The notes beneath the pieces are model-generated. The model searched no databases. It saw nothing but the letters and a program-made list of their open reading frames with translations, and was not told the origin of the DNA. A stretch of DNA of 64,000 nucleotides, from the NCBI RefSeq assembly GCF_004216915.1, contig NZ_SGXD01000002.1:992001-1056000 (forward strand), read 5' to 3'. Source of the DNA: Motilibacter rhizosphaerae. GTDB lineage: Bacteria > Actinomycetota > Actinomycetes > Motilibacterales > Motilibacteraceae. This document shows, one piece after another, positions 47,681 through 56,566 of the stretch. Both the position numbers and the translations under genes were made by a program. Every line of letters begins with the position of its first letter. Within the stretch, counting starts at the first letter, position 1.

Positions 47681-48565
47681 CTACCAGGGCATCGCGACGA
47701 ACGGCGACGCGTACTCCGGGACGTCGCGCAGCAGGGCCTCGGCCTCGGCGACGGGCGCGCGCGAGGCCTCGGCGCGCAGCAGCGGGCCGAGCAGCCGCAC
47801 GTCGCCGGCGGTGGCGAGCCCGGTGATCTCCTCGTGGGCGAGCACCCACGAGGCGGCCGCGCGGATGCGCTCCTCCTCGACCAGCGGCTCGTACCACGTC
47901 GCGTACTCCTGCGGCGGCAGCTCCTGCCCCGCGACCGAGCCGGGCCAGTTGCGCCGCGCGACCGTCTTGATCGTCATCAGGCCGACGTCCTGCGCCTGCA
48001 CCTCCGCGACCAGCGCCTCGTACGCCGCGCGCCACGAGGAGTCGCGCCACAGCACCGGGTTCAGCGGCGTCAGGACCGTGGCGAAGGGGTGCCGACGCAG
48101 CGCCTCGAGGTGCGTCTCGGCGGCGTGCGGCCCGTGGCCGGTGATGCCGACCTCACCCACGAGGCCCTCGTCCTTGGCGCGGAGCGCGGCCTCGAGCGCG
48201 CCACCGGGGCGCGTGCAGGCGTCGAGCTCGTCGAGGTCGCCGACGGCGTGCAGCTGGATGAGGTCGACGCGGTCGGTCTGCAGCCGCTCGAGCGAGCGGT
48301 TGATCGACGCCCACGCGGCCTCGGCGTCACGGTCACCGGTCTTCGTCGCGAGGAAGATGCGGTCCCGGATGCGCGACATCCACGGGCCGAGGCGCAGCTC
48401 GGCCTCGCCGTAGCTCGCCGCGACGTCGAAGTGGTTGATGCCCCCGTCCAGCGCCTCCTGGACCGAGCGGTCGGCGACCTCCTGCGTCACCCCGCCGAGC
48501 GCTGCCGCGCCGTAGATGAGCACCGAGCTCTGGTGGCCGATCCTGCCGAGTCGCCGCGTCTCCAT
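47681..48565 (-). CDS. Aldo/keto reductase family protein
   Basis: A 294-residue TIM-barrel oxidoreductase. It shows [21 protein letters not shown] at the N-terminus, [19 protein letters not shown] (the Asp-Tyr of the catalytic tetrad), IFLATKTG with the Lys, DLIQLHAVG with the His, and a C-terminal NADPH-pocket region. It belongs to the group of AKRs with a methylated or shortened C-terminal cofactor motif, so the natural substrate is unknown. A TAGGAC box lies six bases before the ATG. It converges on the LysE gene. Confidence 0.9.
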   Translation of the reverse strand: METRRLGRIGHQSSVLIYGAAALGGVTQEVADRSVQEALDGGINHFDVAASYGEAELRLGPWMSRIRDRIFLATKTGDRDAEAAWASINRSLERLQTDRVDLIQLHAVGDLDELDACTRPGGALEAALRAKDEGLVGEVGITGHGPHAAETHLEALRRHPFATVLTPLNPVLWRDSSWRAAYEALVAEVQAQDVGLMTIKTVARRNWPGSVAGQELPPQEYATWYEPLVEEERIRAAASWVLAHEEITGLATAGDVRLLGPLLRAEASRAPVAEAEALLRDVPEYASPFVAMPW

Positions 48566-48614
48566 GCGCCAGTCCTACCACCGGCACCCCGTCGGCGCAC
48601 CGCCCGACCGGCGC

Positions 48615-48986
48615 TCAGCCCCAGTTCTGCCGCAACGACAGGCAGAACGGGTGCCCGGCCGGGTCCAGCAGCACCCGCCACGTCTCGCCCGGCTGCGGGT
48701 CGGCGAGCGTCGCCCCCAGCGCCGTCGCCCGGCCCTCCGCCTCAGCGATGTCGTCGACCGCGACGTCGAAGTGGAACTGCTTGCTGCCGTGCGGGTTCGG
48801 CCACGCCGGTGGGGCGTAGTCCGCCACCTCCCCGAAGCCGACGGCCGGCCCGTCCGGGCCCTTCAGCATCGCGTACCCCTCGCCGCTGGCCACCGTCTCG
48901 AGGCCGAGGAACTCCGACCAGAACGCGGCCACGGGGCCGACCTCCCGGCAGTCGAGGGTGACCATGGCGAGGGTCGGGGTGCTCAC
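48615..48986 (-). CDS. VOC-family (glyoxalase/bleomycin-resistance-like) protein
   Basis: A 123-residue protein with two beta-alpha-beta-beta-beta modules: LAMVTLDCREVGPVAAFWSEFLG and HFDVAVDDIAEAEGRATALGA. The family usually binds a metal with His/Glu residues, here partly present (His in HFDVAV, and DPAGHPFCL at the end). Functions range from glyoxalase to antibiotic binding. GTG 48986 follows GGAGGA at eight bases. It diverges from the AraC regulator by 94 bases. Confidence 0.88.
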   Translation of the reverse strand: MSTPTLAMVTLDCREVGPVAAFWSEFLGLETVASGEGYAMLKGPDGPAVGFGEVADYAPPAWPNPHGSKQFHFDVAVDDIAEAEGRATALGATLADPQPGETWRVLLDPAGHPFCLSLRQNWG

Positions 48987-49080
48987 GGCGGGTGTCCTCC
49001 TCCGGACCGGGTACGCGGCGGACCCCCAGCATCGCGCGGCGCCGCCCGCGCGGCTTGGAGGAATGCGACAGGGTGGACCC

Positions 49081-49908
49081 ATGGCGGCAGAGCCGGTGGC
49101 GTCGCGCAACGAGCGGGCGGCAGTCCTCTACCCCGAGCGCGCGCGCGACCGGGTCGCGATCGGCCGCGGCGCCGTCCCCGACGAGCTCGCGGAGCTGGTC
49201 GACTACGCGTGGTGGGTCGCCTGGTCCCTGCAGGGGACGCACCGGCAGCAGGTCATCCCGCGCCCGGTCGTCCACCTCGCGGTCGAGGTCGTCGACGGTG
49301 AGCCGCGCGCGCTGGTCCACGGCATCCACCTGCGCATGTTCGAGCGGCGGCTCTCCGGGACCGGGAGCACGGTCGCGCTCGCCTTCCGGCCGGGCGGGTT
49401 CCGCCCGTTCCTCCGCGGCCCGGCCTCCGCGCTGCGCGGGCGCGAGGTGCCGGCGGCCGAGGTGCTCGGGGTGGACGACCGGGCGGTCGCCGCGCGCGCC
49501 CTCGCCGCCCCGCCCGAGGACGGCGCGGCCGTGCTCGCCGAGTGGCTGGCCGACCTGCCCCGGGAGCGGGACCCCCGCGTACCCCGCCTCGCGGCGCTCG
49601 TCGAGCGCGTGGCCGTGGACCGCTCGCTCGTCCGCGCCGAGCAGCTCGCGGAGCTCGCCGGCGTCACGCTGCGGACCCTCGAGCGGCAGTTCGCCGACTG
49701 CGTGGGCGTCGGACCGAAGTGGGTGCTGCAGCGGGCCCGGCTGCTCGACGTCGCCGAGGCCGCCAACTCCGGCGGTGACGTGGACTGGAGCGCGCTGGCC
49801 GCCGAGCTCGGCTACGCCGACCAGTCCCACCTCATCCGGCACTTCACCGCGCTCGTCGGCTGCCCGCCCGCGACGTACGCCGCCCGCGCCCGGGCGTCCG
49901 GGCCCTAG
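49081..49908 (+). CDS. AraC-family regulator (DUF6597-type N-terminus)
   Basis: A 275-residue regulator: an N-terminal sensor-like domain of about 165 residues, then an AraC helix-turn-helix pair with LAELAGVTLRTLERQFADCVGVGPKWVL and LAAELGYADQSHLIRHFTALVGCPPATY. ATG 49081 is favoured, because CAGGGT lies exactly six bases before it, a leaderless arrangement; the in-frame ATG at 49063 abuts a GGAGGA without spacing. The target is unknown, perhaps the divergent VOC gene. The stop overlaps the response regulator stop by four bases. Confidence 0.88.
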   Translation: MAAEPVASRNERAAVLYPERARDRVAIGRGAVPDELAELVDYAWWVAWSLQGTHRQQVIPRPVVHLAVEVVDGEPRALVHGIHLRMFERRLSGTGSTVALAFRPGGFRPFLRGPASALRGREVPAAEVLGVDDRAVAARALAAPPEDGAAVLAEWLADLPRERDPRVPRLAALVERVAVDRSLVRAEQLAELAGVTLRTLERQFADCVGVGPKWVLQRARLLDVAEAANSGGDVDWSALAAELGYADQSHLIRHFTALVGCPPATYAARARASGP

Positions 49909-50558
49909 ACCAGCCGGCGGTCCGCCGCCCAGCGCGAGAGCTCGTGCCGGTTGGACAGCTGGAGCTTGCGCAGCACGGCGGAGACGTGGGTCTCGACCGT
50001 CTTGATGCTGATGAAGAGCTGCTTCGCGATCTCCTTGTACGCGTAGCCCCGCGCGATGAGCCGCAGCACCTCGCGCTCGCGGGCGGTGAGCCGGTCGAGG
50101 TCCTCGTCGGCGCCCTCGACGGGCTCCGCCTCGACCGTGCCGCCGGCCGCGAAGGCGTCGAGCACGAAGCCCGCGAGCCGCGGGGAGAACACGGCGTCGC
50201 CCTCGGCGACGCGGACGACGGCGTCGGTGAGCTCCGGGCCCGTGATGGACTTGGTGACGTAGCCGCGGGCGCCGGCACGGATGACGCTGATGACGTCCTC
50301 GGGCGCGTCGGAGACCGACAGCGCGAGGAAGCGCACGTCGGGGAGCTCCTTCGCGAGCGCCTGCAGCACGGCGACTCCGCCCCCACCGGGCATGTGGACG
50401 TCGAGCAGCACGACGTCGGGCCGGGCCGTGCGCACGACCTCGATCGCCCCGGGGGCGTCCTCGGCCTCGCCGACCACCTCGAGGGGCTCGCGCAGCTCCG
50501 CGCGCACGCCCGTACGGAACATCCGGTGGTCGTCCACCAGCACGACACGCACGCTCAT
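49905..50558 (-). CDS. NarL/LuxR-type response regulator of the PspC kinase
   Basis: A 217-residue regulator. The receiver has Asp9-Asp10 acid pair, phosphorylated Asp53 in LLDVHMPG, and Lys in VTKSI. After a linker, the LuxR helix-turn-helix reads LTAREREVLRLIARGYAYKEIAKQLFIS and KTVETHVSAVLRKLQL. The ATG overlaps the kinase stop (ATGA), which shows that both are made together. The adjacent PspC proteins suggest a response to membrane or cell-wall stress. Candidate binding sites lie between the kinase and the divergent PspC gene. Confidence 0.94.
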   Translation of the reverse strand: MSVRVVLVDDHRMFRTGVRAELREPLEVVGEAEDAPGAIEVVRTARPDVVLLDVHMPGGGGVAVLQALAKELPDVRFLALSVSDAPEDVISVIRAGARGYVTKSITGPELTDAVVRVAEGDAVFSPRLAGFVLDAFAAGGTVEAEPVEGADEDLDRLTAREREVLRLIARGYAYKEIAKQLFISIKTVETHVSAVLRKLQLSNRHELSRWAADRRLV

Positions 50559-51784
50559 GACGCCGCCTCCTCCTGCTTCCGCCGCAGCGGCATCACCAGC
50601 GAGACCTCGGTGCCCTCGCCGGGCGCCGAGCGTACGGTGGCGCGCCCGCCGTGCCGCTCCATCCGCCCGAGGATCGAGCGGCGCACGCCCAGCCGGTCGT
50701 CGGGCACGTCGGCGAGGACGAAGCCGGGCCCGCGGTCGCGCACCCACACCTCGACGGCCTCGGCCCCGACCTCCGCGTAGACCGAGACCGCGGCGCCCGC
50801 CCCGTGCTTCGCCGCGTTGACCGCGGCCTCGCGCACGGCGCCCAGCACCGCGGTCACCGGCTCGGGGACGAGCCCGTCGAGCGGGGCGTCGCCGACCGTC
50901 ACGACCTCGATCGCCGTCCCGTGGGCGTCCTCGACCTCGGCGAGCGTCCGTGCGAGGGCCGCCGCGAAGCTCGCGGCCGTCTCCGTCTCCGGGCGGTAGA
51001 GCCACGCGCGCAGCTCGCGCTCCTGCGCCCGCGCGAGCCGCGCGACCTCGCGCGGGTCGTCGACCCGACGCTGGATCAGCGTCAGCGTCTGCAGCACCGA
51101 GTCGTGCAGGTGCGCCGCGACCTCGGCGCGCTCCTGCTCGCGCACGCGCGCGGCCCGCTCGGACTGCAGGTCGCGGGCCATCCGCACCCAGTACGGCAGG
51201 GTGACCAGCGCGAGCCCGGCGACGAGCACGAGCGCGGACACCAGCGTGCGCACGGTGACGGTGAGCCCCGCGTGGGAGCCGAGCAGCGCGACCCCGCCGA
51301 CGACGACGAGCAGGACGCCGGCGGCACTGCGCAGCCGGGCCATGCGCAGGTCGGCGGGGCTGACGGCGAACCACCGCGCCCGCTGGGACTCGTCGGCCTG
51401 CCACCACACGATCGCGACACCCACCACGACGACGGCGACCGGCCAGAGCGCGGGACCGACGAGCGTGAGGCCGAGCCAGCGGAGCAGCGCGTCGCCGGCG
51501 GCGACGGCCAGCGCGACGGCGACGAGCACGGCGGCGGTGACCACGCGCGTACGCGGTCGCGGGCGCCGCTCCGCGCAGCTGTCGACGGGAGCGAGCCACC
51601 AGAAGAGCACGTAGGCGAGGACGCCGGCACCCGAGCAGAAGGCCAGCACGACGAAGGCCGCGCGCACGATGCGCACGTCGATGCCGAGGTGCGCGGCGAG
51701 CCCACGGGCCACCCCGCCGCCGACGCCGTCCGGGAGCCGGACCAGGCGGGGCGCCGGCTGCCAGGGGGTGTGCGCCGCGTCCAC
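50555..51784 (-). CDS. Sensor histidine kinase with N-terminal PspC domain
   Basis: A 409-residue kinase. Residues 10-65 form a PspC domain (RLPDGVGGGVARGLAAHLGID, then a membrane helix). Three further membrane segments follow, then a DHp-like domain with the phosphoacceptor His at about residue 225 in HLHDSVLQTL (HisKA_3 type), and an HATPase domain with AAVNAAKHGAG (N box) and RDRGPGF (G1). It pairs with the overlapping NarL-type regulator. A GACCAT box is six bases upstream of the GTG. PspC-kinase pairs are known in actinobacteria as envelope-stress modules. Confidence 0.92.
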   Translation of the reverse strand: MDAAHTPWQPAPRLVRLPDGVGGGVARGLAAHLGIDVRIVRAAFVVLAFCSGAGVLAYVLFWWLAPVDSCAERRPRPRTRVVTAAVLVAVALAVAAGDALLRWLGLTLVGPALWPVAVVVVGVAIVWWQADESQRARWFAVSPADLRMARLRSAAGVLLVVVGGVALLGSHAGLTVTVRTLVSALVLVAGLALVTLPYWVRMARDLQSERAARVREQERAEVAAHLHDSVLQTLTLIQRRVDDPREVARLARAQERELRAWLYRPETETAASFAAALARTLAEVEDAHGTAIEVVTVGDAPLDGLVPEPVTAVLGAVREAAVNAAKHGAGAAVSVYAEVGAEAVEVWVRDRGPGFVLADVPDDRLGVRRSILGRMERHGGRATVRSAPGEGTEVSLVMPLRRKQEEAAS

Positions 51785-51896
51785 TCCCCGATGGTCGCAG
51801 GCGGCGGGCCTCCGGGGCATCGGGGAGCACCCCGGGTACGCCCGCGTCGAGCACCAGGGTCGGCTCAGGGGAACACCCGATGGTCGTCGGGCCCTC
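51784..51896. promoter_or_regulatory. Repeated CCCGATGG sites between the PspC kinase and the PspC-toastrack gene
   Basis: CTCCCCGATG at 51784-51793 is matched by its inverse CATCGGGGAG at 51818-51827, and CCCGATGGTCG occurs at 51787-51797 and again at 51886-51896. Three copies in the divergent promoter region fit binding sites for the response regulator. Confidence 0.5.
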
Positions 51897-51917
51897 CCGC
51901 CCGCCATCGTCAGTGCC

Positions 51918-53123
51918 ATGAGCCAGTCCGCCCCGCCACCCCCACCGCCAACATCGCAGATCCCGGTGCTCTCGCGCTTCCGGCGCAGCCGGTCCGACCG
52001 CAAGGTCGCCGGCGTCTGCGGCGGCCTCGGCGCAGGGCTGGGGATCGACCCGCTCGTGCTGCGCGTCGTCTTCGTGCTGCTCACGGTGTTCGGCGGCGCC
52101 GGGATCCTGGCGTACGCGCTCGCCTGGCTCCTGCTCGCCGAGCCGGAAGCCGCTGAGGCGCCGGCCGAGGCGCTCGTCCGTGGCCGGGGGGACTCCTCGG
52201 TCGTCCTGCCGATCGTGGGAGTGGTCGTGGGGATCGCCGCCTTCGGGCACACGCTGGGCAACGGGCCGACCGGGTTCGTCGTCGTCCTCACGCTGCTCGC
52301 GCTCGCCGCGGTGGTCGCGGTGGGCGGCGAGGGCCGCCGCGTACCCCCTCCGGCGGCGCCGCGGCAGCCGGACGCCTTCGGACGGACCGCCGGCACGGCG
52401 TACGCGACGCCCGGCCGTGCGACGGGCTTCCCCGCTCCCCCGGCGCCCCCGACGACCCCGGCCGCCGGCCCCGGCTGGACGCCGCCCCCCGTCCCCGCGC
52501 GTCAGCCGCGGCCGCGCTCCGCACCGCTGCTCGTCCTCACGGTCACCGGAGCGGTCCTGCTCGCGGCAGCCGCGACCGTGCTGGCCCTCGCGGCCGGGGA
52601 GCCCGTCGGCTCCGGCTGGGTGCTCGGCCTGCTCCTCGTCGGCGTGGGCGGCGGCCTCGCGGTCGCCAGCGTGTGGGGACGGCCGGGGCTGCTCCCCGGG
52701 CTGGGCGTCGTGCTGGCCGCCGCGCTGGTCCTCACCACCGCGGTGCGCGACGACGTGCTGCGCGACACGGGCAGCTCGGTCGGCAGCGTGCGGTTCCACC
52801 CGCTCTCCGCCGCCGACGTGCCCGCGCGCTACGAGCACGCCGTCGGCAGCACCACCGTCGACCTGCGCGACCTGCCGCTCACGGGCGGCACCCAGCACGT
52901 CGCCGTCGCCTCCGGCGTGGGCCGCGTGCTGGTGCTCCTCCCGCGTACGGCCAAGGTCGACGTGACCGCGGAGGTGCGCCTCGCCGGCCAGATCGACCTC
53001 CCCGGCGAGGTCCTCGGCGGCACCGACCACCTGCGCGAGCACCTGGTCCTGCCCGGCACCTCCGCCGGGACCCTCGACCTCGACCTCGACCTGAGCATCG
53101 GACACCTGGAGGTACGGCGATGA
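51918..53123 (+). CDS. PspC-domain membrane protein with C-terminal toastrack (LiaF-like) domain
   Basis: A 401-residue protein. Residues about 22-75 are a PspC domain (SRSDRKVAGVCGGLGAGLGID then a helix). More membrane segments follow in pairs (about four helices), with a Pro/Ala-rich cytosolic or outer linker in between. The C-terminal 130 residues form a beta-rich domain (SVRFHPLSAADVPARYEHAV, then VGRVLVLLPRTAKVDVTAEV) like LiaF/toastrack domains. It probably regulates or is regulated by the divergent PspC kinase pair. It is followed by an overlapping small membrane gene (ATGA). Confidence 0.88.
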   Translation: MSQSAPPPPPPTSQIPVLSRFRRSRSDRKVAGVCGGLGAGLGIDPLVLRVVFVLLTVFGGAGILAYALAWLLLAEPEAAEAPAEALVRGRGDSSVVLPIVGVVVGIAAFGHTLGNGPTGFVVVLTLLALAAVVAVGGEGRRVPPPAAPRQPDAFGRTAGTAYATPGRATGFPAPPAPPTTPAAGPGWTPPPVPARQPRPRSAPLLVLTVTGAVLLAAAATVLALAAGEPVGSGWVLGLLLVGVGGGLAVASVWGRPGLLPGLGVVLAAALVLTTAVRDDVLRDTGSSVGSVRFHPLSAADVPARYEHAVGSTTVDLRDLPLTGGTQHVAVASGVGRVLVLLPRTAKVDVTAEVRLAGQIDLPGEVLGGTDHLREHLVLPGTSAGTLDLDLDLSIGHLEVRR

Positions 53124-53380
53124 GCGACTCCCCGACCGTGGACCTGGACAAGGAGGAGCCGACGCCTCCCCTGCAGCCGCGCAGCTCCCAGCACCGCTTC
53201 GACCCGCTGCCGCTCGTGCTGGGCGCAGTGCTGGTCGCCCTCGGGGTGACGTACGCCGGGGCGGACGCCCGCGACCAGCACGTCGACGCGTGGGTGACGA
53301 CCGCCGTGCTCGTCGCCGGGGTCGCGCTCGTGGCCTTCGCCGCCGCGGTGCGCGCGGTGGTGCGGGCGGCCCGGAGGTAG
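53120..53380 (+). CDS. Two-helix small membrane protein coupled to the PspC gene
   Basis: An 86-residue protein: a polar N-terminus (MSDSPTVDLDKEEPTPPLQP) and two membrane helices (PLPLVLGAVLVALGVTYAG and WVTTAVLVAGVALVAFAAAV) with a basic end. Its ATG overlaps the PspC-toastrack stop, and GGAGG lies eight bases upstream. Small proteins of this kind often sit behind PspC genes in actinobacteria. No domain name can be given. A strong inverted repeat follows 15 bases later. Confidence 0.75.
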   Translation: MSDSPTVDLDKEEPTPPLQPRSSQHRFDPLPLVLGAVLVALGVTYAGADARDQHVDAWVTTAVLVAGVALVAFAAAVRAVVRAARR

Positions 53381-53394
53381 CCCGGTCCTCCCGC

Positions 53395-53454
53395 GTGCAG
53401 CGGACCCCCACGAGGTGCACCGTCCCGGGTGCACCTCGTGGGGGTCCGCTGCAC
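53395..53454. repeat. 27-bp perfect inverted repeat with six-base loop
   Basis: Arms 53395-53421 and 53428-53454 are exactly complementary around GTCCCG. Its length and perfection exceed what a simple terminator needs. It follows the PspC cluster, so it may end that transcript. No T-tract is present. A repeat-family member is possible. Confidence 0.8.
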
Positions 53455-53572
53455 TGCGTCGTCGCCCAGGTCGCCGGGCCCAGCAGGTTCAGGATGCGGT
53501 GACGAGGGGCACGACGGACGCTGGTAGTAGGACCCACCGCCAACGCCACCCCAGCCCGCCAGGAGGACCCCC

Positions 53573-53992
53573 GTGACCACGCTCCAGGACTCCCGCCGCA
53601 CCGGGGTGGACCCCGACCGGCACCCGCTGTTCAGCGCCCTCGTCGGGCTCGCGACCCTCGGCATCCTGCTCCAGGGGCTGTGGGCCGGCCTGTTCGTCCA
53701 CGAGGGCAAGGAGTACGAGGACACGTGGGTGCACGTGCACTCGATCGACGGCGAGGTCACCATCGTCCTCGCGCTCCTCGCGACGGTCGTCGCGTTCCTC
53801 AAGCTGCGGCGCAGCCGCCCGGAGCTGCTCGCGGGCTCCGCGGCGCTGACCGTGCTGCTCATCGTCGAGGCGTACATCGGCGGGCTCATCGGCGACCACA
53901 GCGGGCTGACCGCCATCCACTTCCCGCTCGCCCTCGCCCTCATGGGCCTGGCGGTCTGGCTGCCGGTGCGCACGCTGTCGCGCCGCGCCTGA
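53573..53992 (+). CDS. Four-helix membrane protein with conserved-looking His residues
   Basis: A 139-residue integral membrane protein with four helices: ALVGLATLGILLQGLWAGLFV, VTIVLALLATVVAFLKL, LAGSAALTVLLIVEAYIGGL and HFPLALALMGLAVWLPV. His residues occur at the ends of three helices (FVHEGK, HVHSIDG, GLIGDHSG, IHFPL), which could bind haem or a metal, but this is only a guess. GTG 53573 has AGGAGG seven bases upstream. It is monocistronic, ended by a strong hairpin. I do not recognise the family with confidence. Confidence 0.78.
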   Translation: MTTLQDSRRTGVDPDRHPLFSALVGLATLGILLQGLWAGLFVHEGKEYEDTWVHVHSIDGEVTIVLALLATVVAFLKLRRSRPELLAGSAALTVLLIVEAYIGGLIGDHSGLTAIHFPLALALMGLAVWLPVRTLSRRA

Positions 53993-54024
53993 CCGAGTCC
54001 CTGCGCGAGCAGGACCCCGGGACA

Positions 54025-54065
54025 GCAGCGGGCCCCCGCCGGTCGGTCCGACGGGGGCCCGCTGC
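54025..54065. terminator. Bidirectional hairpin between converging genes
   Basis: A perfect 14-bp stem (54025-54038 with 54052-54065) and a 13-base loop lie between the four-helix gene and the MMPL transporter gene. Confidence 0.8.
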
Positions 54066-54099
54066 GTGCGGCGGCACGCGGTGCGCGTTGCGTGCGCGG

Positions 54100-56409
54100 T
54101 CAGACCGCGGCGCCGGTCCGCTCCGTGCGCTGGCCGGGGAGTGCAGCAGCGGTGAGCGCCAGCTCCTCCTCGGGCAGGTGGAACTCCGGCCGTCCCTCGA
54201 TGTGCGGGTCGGGCAGGCGGCGGTCCCAGGAGGCCGGGATCCACCAGTTGCGCGTGCCCAGCAGCTGCATCACCGCGGGGACGAGCAGCATGCGCACGAC
54301 GGTGGCGTCGATGAGGATCGCGCTCGCGAGGCCCACGCCGATGACCTTGAGGATGACGTCGGGCGCGGGCACGAAGGCCGCGAAGACGGCCACCATGATC
54401 GCGGCGGCGGCCGTGATGATCCGGCCGGTGCCCGCGAGGCCCTCGGAGACCGCGCGGCTGTTGTCGCCGGTACGCACCCACCACTCGCGCATGCGGCTCA
54501 GCAGGAAGACCTCGTAGTCCATCGAGAGCCCGAACAGGATCGCGAACATCAGCACCGGGATGAAGGCCGGCAGCGGCGTCGCGGTCTCGATGCCGACGAG
54601 CTTGCCCGCCCAGCCGCCCTGCAGGACCAGGCTCACCACGCCGTACGCCGCGGCGATGGAGATGAGGTTCATGACCGCGGCCTTGACCGCGACGACCACG
54701 CTGCGGAAGGCGACGAGCAGCAGCAGCATCGAGAGCCCGACGACGCCGGCGACGAGCAGCGGCAGCCGCTTCGAGACGTCGTCGGTGGAGTCGATCGCCG
54801 AGGCGGTGACACCACCGACGTGGACCGTGTCACCGGTGCCGCGGGTCGCGGTGGGCACGACCGAGTGGCGCAGCCGCTTGACGAGGTCCTCGGTGGCGGA
54901 GGCCTGCGGGCCCGTGGTCGGCACGACGGTGAGCACGGCGGTGGTGCCGTCGGGGCTCGCGGTCGCCGGCGTCACCGCGGCGACCCCCTCGGTGCTGCGC
55001 AGGGCGGTCGTCAGCCGGTCGAGCGAGGCCGTGCTGCCCTTGGTGCCGAGCTCAGCGGCCAGCAGCAGCGGGCCGTTGGCGCCCTTGCCGAACGCCGCGG
55101 CCGCCATGTCGTACTCCTGGCGCACCTGGCGGTCCTTCGGCACGTTGCCGGAGTCGGGGAACCCGAAGCGCAGCGTGCTCAGCGGCAGGGCGAGCACGGC
55201 GAGGACCGCGACGCCCAGGGCGGCGAACACGACCGGCCGGCGCTGCACCGTGCGGCTCCAGCGGACCCACAGGCCGGTGGACCCGGGCCGGGAGCGCCCG
55301 GTGAAGGGGATGCGCAGGGAGTTCACGCGGCGCCCGACGACGCCGAGCATGGCCGGGACGGCCGTGGCCGCCGCGAGCATGACGACGAGCACGGCGACGA
55401 TCGTCGCCAGCGCGGCGCCGCGCATGTAGCTGAGCCCCATGCCGAACAGCCCGAGCATGCTGATGACGACCGTGGTGCCGGCGATGAGCACGCTGCGCCC
55501 GGCGGTCTCGGCCGTGGCGATGACCGCCTCCTGCGGCTCCCGGCCCGAGGCGAGGTTCTCGCGGTAGCGGCTGACGAGGAGCAGGACGTAGTCGATGCCG
55601 ACGCCGATGCCCATCATCGAGGCGAGCGAGGTCGACCAGTCGGGAGTGGCGGTGATGGCCGCGACGACGCCCACGAGGCTGGCGCTGACCCCGAGGCCGA
55701 GCACGGCGGTGAGGATCGGCAGGCCGGCCGCGACGACCGAGCCGAAGGCGAGCAGGAGCACGAGCGCGGCCGCGACGAGCCCGATGCCCTCGGAGCCGAT
55801 CGCCCCCTGCTGCGCCTGGTCGATGCTCTGGCCGCCGACCGCGACCTGCGTGCCGCCCTTCGAGGCCGCGACCGCGAGGTCGATCACCCGCTGCGCGTCG
55901 GCCTTCGGCATGTCGACGGGGTTGGTGACGTCGAGCCGCGCGTGGGTCAGCACCGTACGGCCGTCCTGGGACACGTCGCCGGGCGAGGTGAACGGGTCGT
56001 CCACGGCCGCGACGTGCGGGACCGCGCGGATGCCGTCGAGCAGCTGCTGCACCTCGGCCTTCTGCGCGGTGACGGGCCCCGCGGTGCGCACGGCGATGTC
56101 GATGGTGTCGCCGGCCTGGCTCGGGAAGTGCGCCTTGAGCAGGTCGGTGGCGGCGCGCGAGTCCGAGCCGCGGACGGTGTAGTCGGCCGAGAACGACCCG
56201 CCCCAGAGCGAGGAGGCGGTGGCCGCGGCGACGACCGCGACGATCCAGAGCGCGAGCACGCTCCACCGGCGGCGGAAGGAGAAGGACGCCACCCGCCCGA
56301 GCACGCCGGGCACCGGCGTGGGGAGCGGCGCGGGCGGGCGGGGCGGAGCGGACGACGCGCTCAAGGGGGCCTCCGGGTGGGAAGGGCTGTCAGTACCGTT
56401 ACGAGTCAT
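54100..56409 (-). CDS. MMPL-family (RND) membrane transporter
   Basis: A 769-residue MMPL protein with twelve membrane helices in two halves and two large outer loops. MMPL marks are GSEGIGLVAAALVLLLAFGSV, GIGVGIDYVLLLVSRYRENLASG, LFGLSMDYEVFLLSRMREWWV and ADAQRVIDLA-like loop segments; the Asp in GIDY and MDYE are the proton-relay candidates. The group exports lipids or drugs. The N-terminus is a disordered Pro/Ser-rich tail. ATG 56409 and GTG 56412 are adjacent. It diverges from a TetR gene that probably controls it. Confidence 0.93.
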   Translation of the reverse strand: MTRNGTDSPSHPEAPLSASSAPPRPPAPLPTPVPGVLGRVASFSFRRRWSVLALWIVAVVAAATASSLWGGSFSADYTVRGSDSRAATDLLKAHFPSQAGDTIDIAVRTAGPVTAQKAEVQQLLDGIRAVPHVAAVDDPFTSPGDVSQDGRTVLTHARLDVTNPVDMPKADAQRVIDLAVAASKGGTQVAVGGQSIDQAQQGAIGSEGIGLVAAALVLLLAFGSVVAAGLPILTAVLGLGVSASLVGVVAAITATPDWSTSLASMMGIGVGIDYVLLLVSRYRENLASGREPQEAVIATAETAGRSVLIAGTTVVISMLGLFGMGLSYMRGAALATIVAVLVVMLAAATAVPAMLGVVGRRVNSLRIPFTGRSRPGSTGLWVRWSRTVQRRPVVFAALGVAVLAVLALPLSTLRFGFPDSGNVPKDRQVRQEYDMAAAAFGKGANGPLLLAAELGTKGSTASLDRLTTALRSTEGVAAVTPATASPDGTTAVLTVVPTTGPQASATEDLVKRLRHSVVPTATRGTGDTVHVGGVTASAIDSTDDVSKRLPLLVAGVVGLSMLLLLVAFRSVVVAVKAAVMNLISIAAAYGVVSLVLQGGWAGKLVGIETATPLPAFIPVLMFAILFGLSMDYEVFLLSRMREWWVRTGDNSRAVSEGLAGTGRIITAAAAIMVAVFAAFVPAPDVILKVIGVGLASAILIDATVVRMLLVPAVMQLLGTRNWWIPASWDRRLPDPHIEGRPEFHLPEEELALTAAALPGQRTERTGAAV

Positions 56410-56566
56410 CACTGTTTCGAGATGTCGTAGTGTCTGTCAAGTGCTTTCAGGCAAGAACAGGGTCGACACGCCCTAACGTCGGGTACGAGGAGGAGCCGGA
56501 GGGACGCGCCTCCTCCTCCAGGACTCCTCCGCGAGGAGGACCCGACGGACGGCAGACGGGAGAGCG
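56410..56566. promoter_or_regulatory. Divergent control region of the MMPL and TetR genes
   Basis: A 157-base gap with TTGACA (56435-56440, minus strand) as a possible -35 for the MMPL gene. The region CACTGTTTCGAGATGTCGTA (56410-56429) contains an imperfect CACT...AGTG palindrome. Purine-rich GAGGAGGAG and CTCCTCCTC tracts near 56487-56520 can pair into a leader stem before the TetR start. The operator is not decided. Confidence 0.4.

Noticed and set aside
56525-56540. TCCTCCGCGAGGAGGA hairpin as a thermosensor hiding the TetR ribosome site
   Set aside because: The GGAGGA arm is about 28 bases from the GTG, too far to be its ribosome site.
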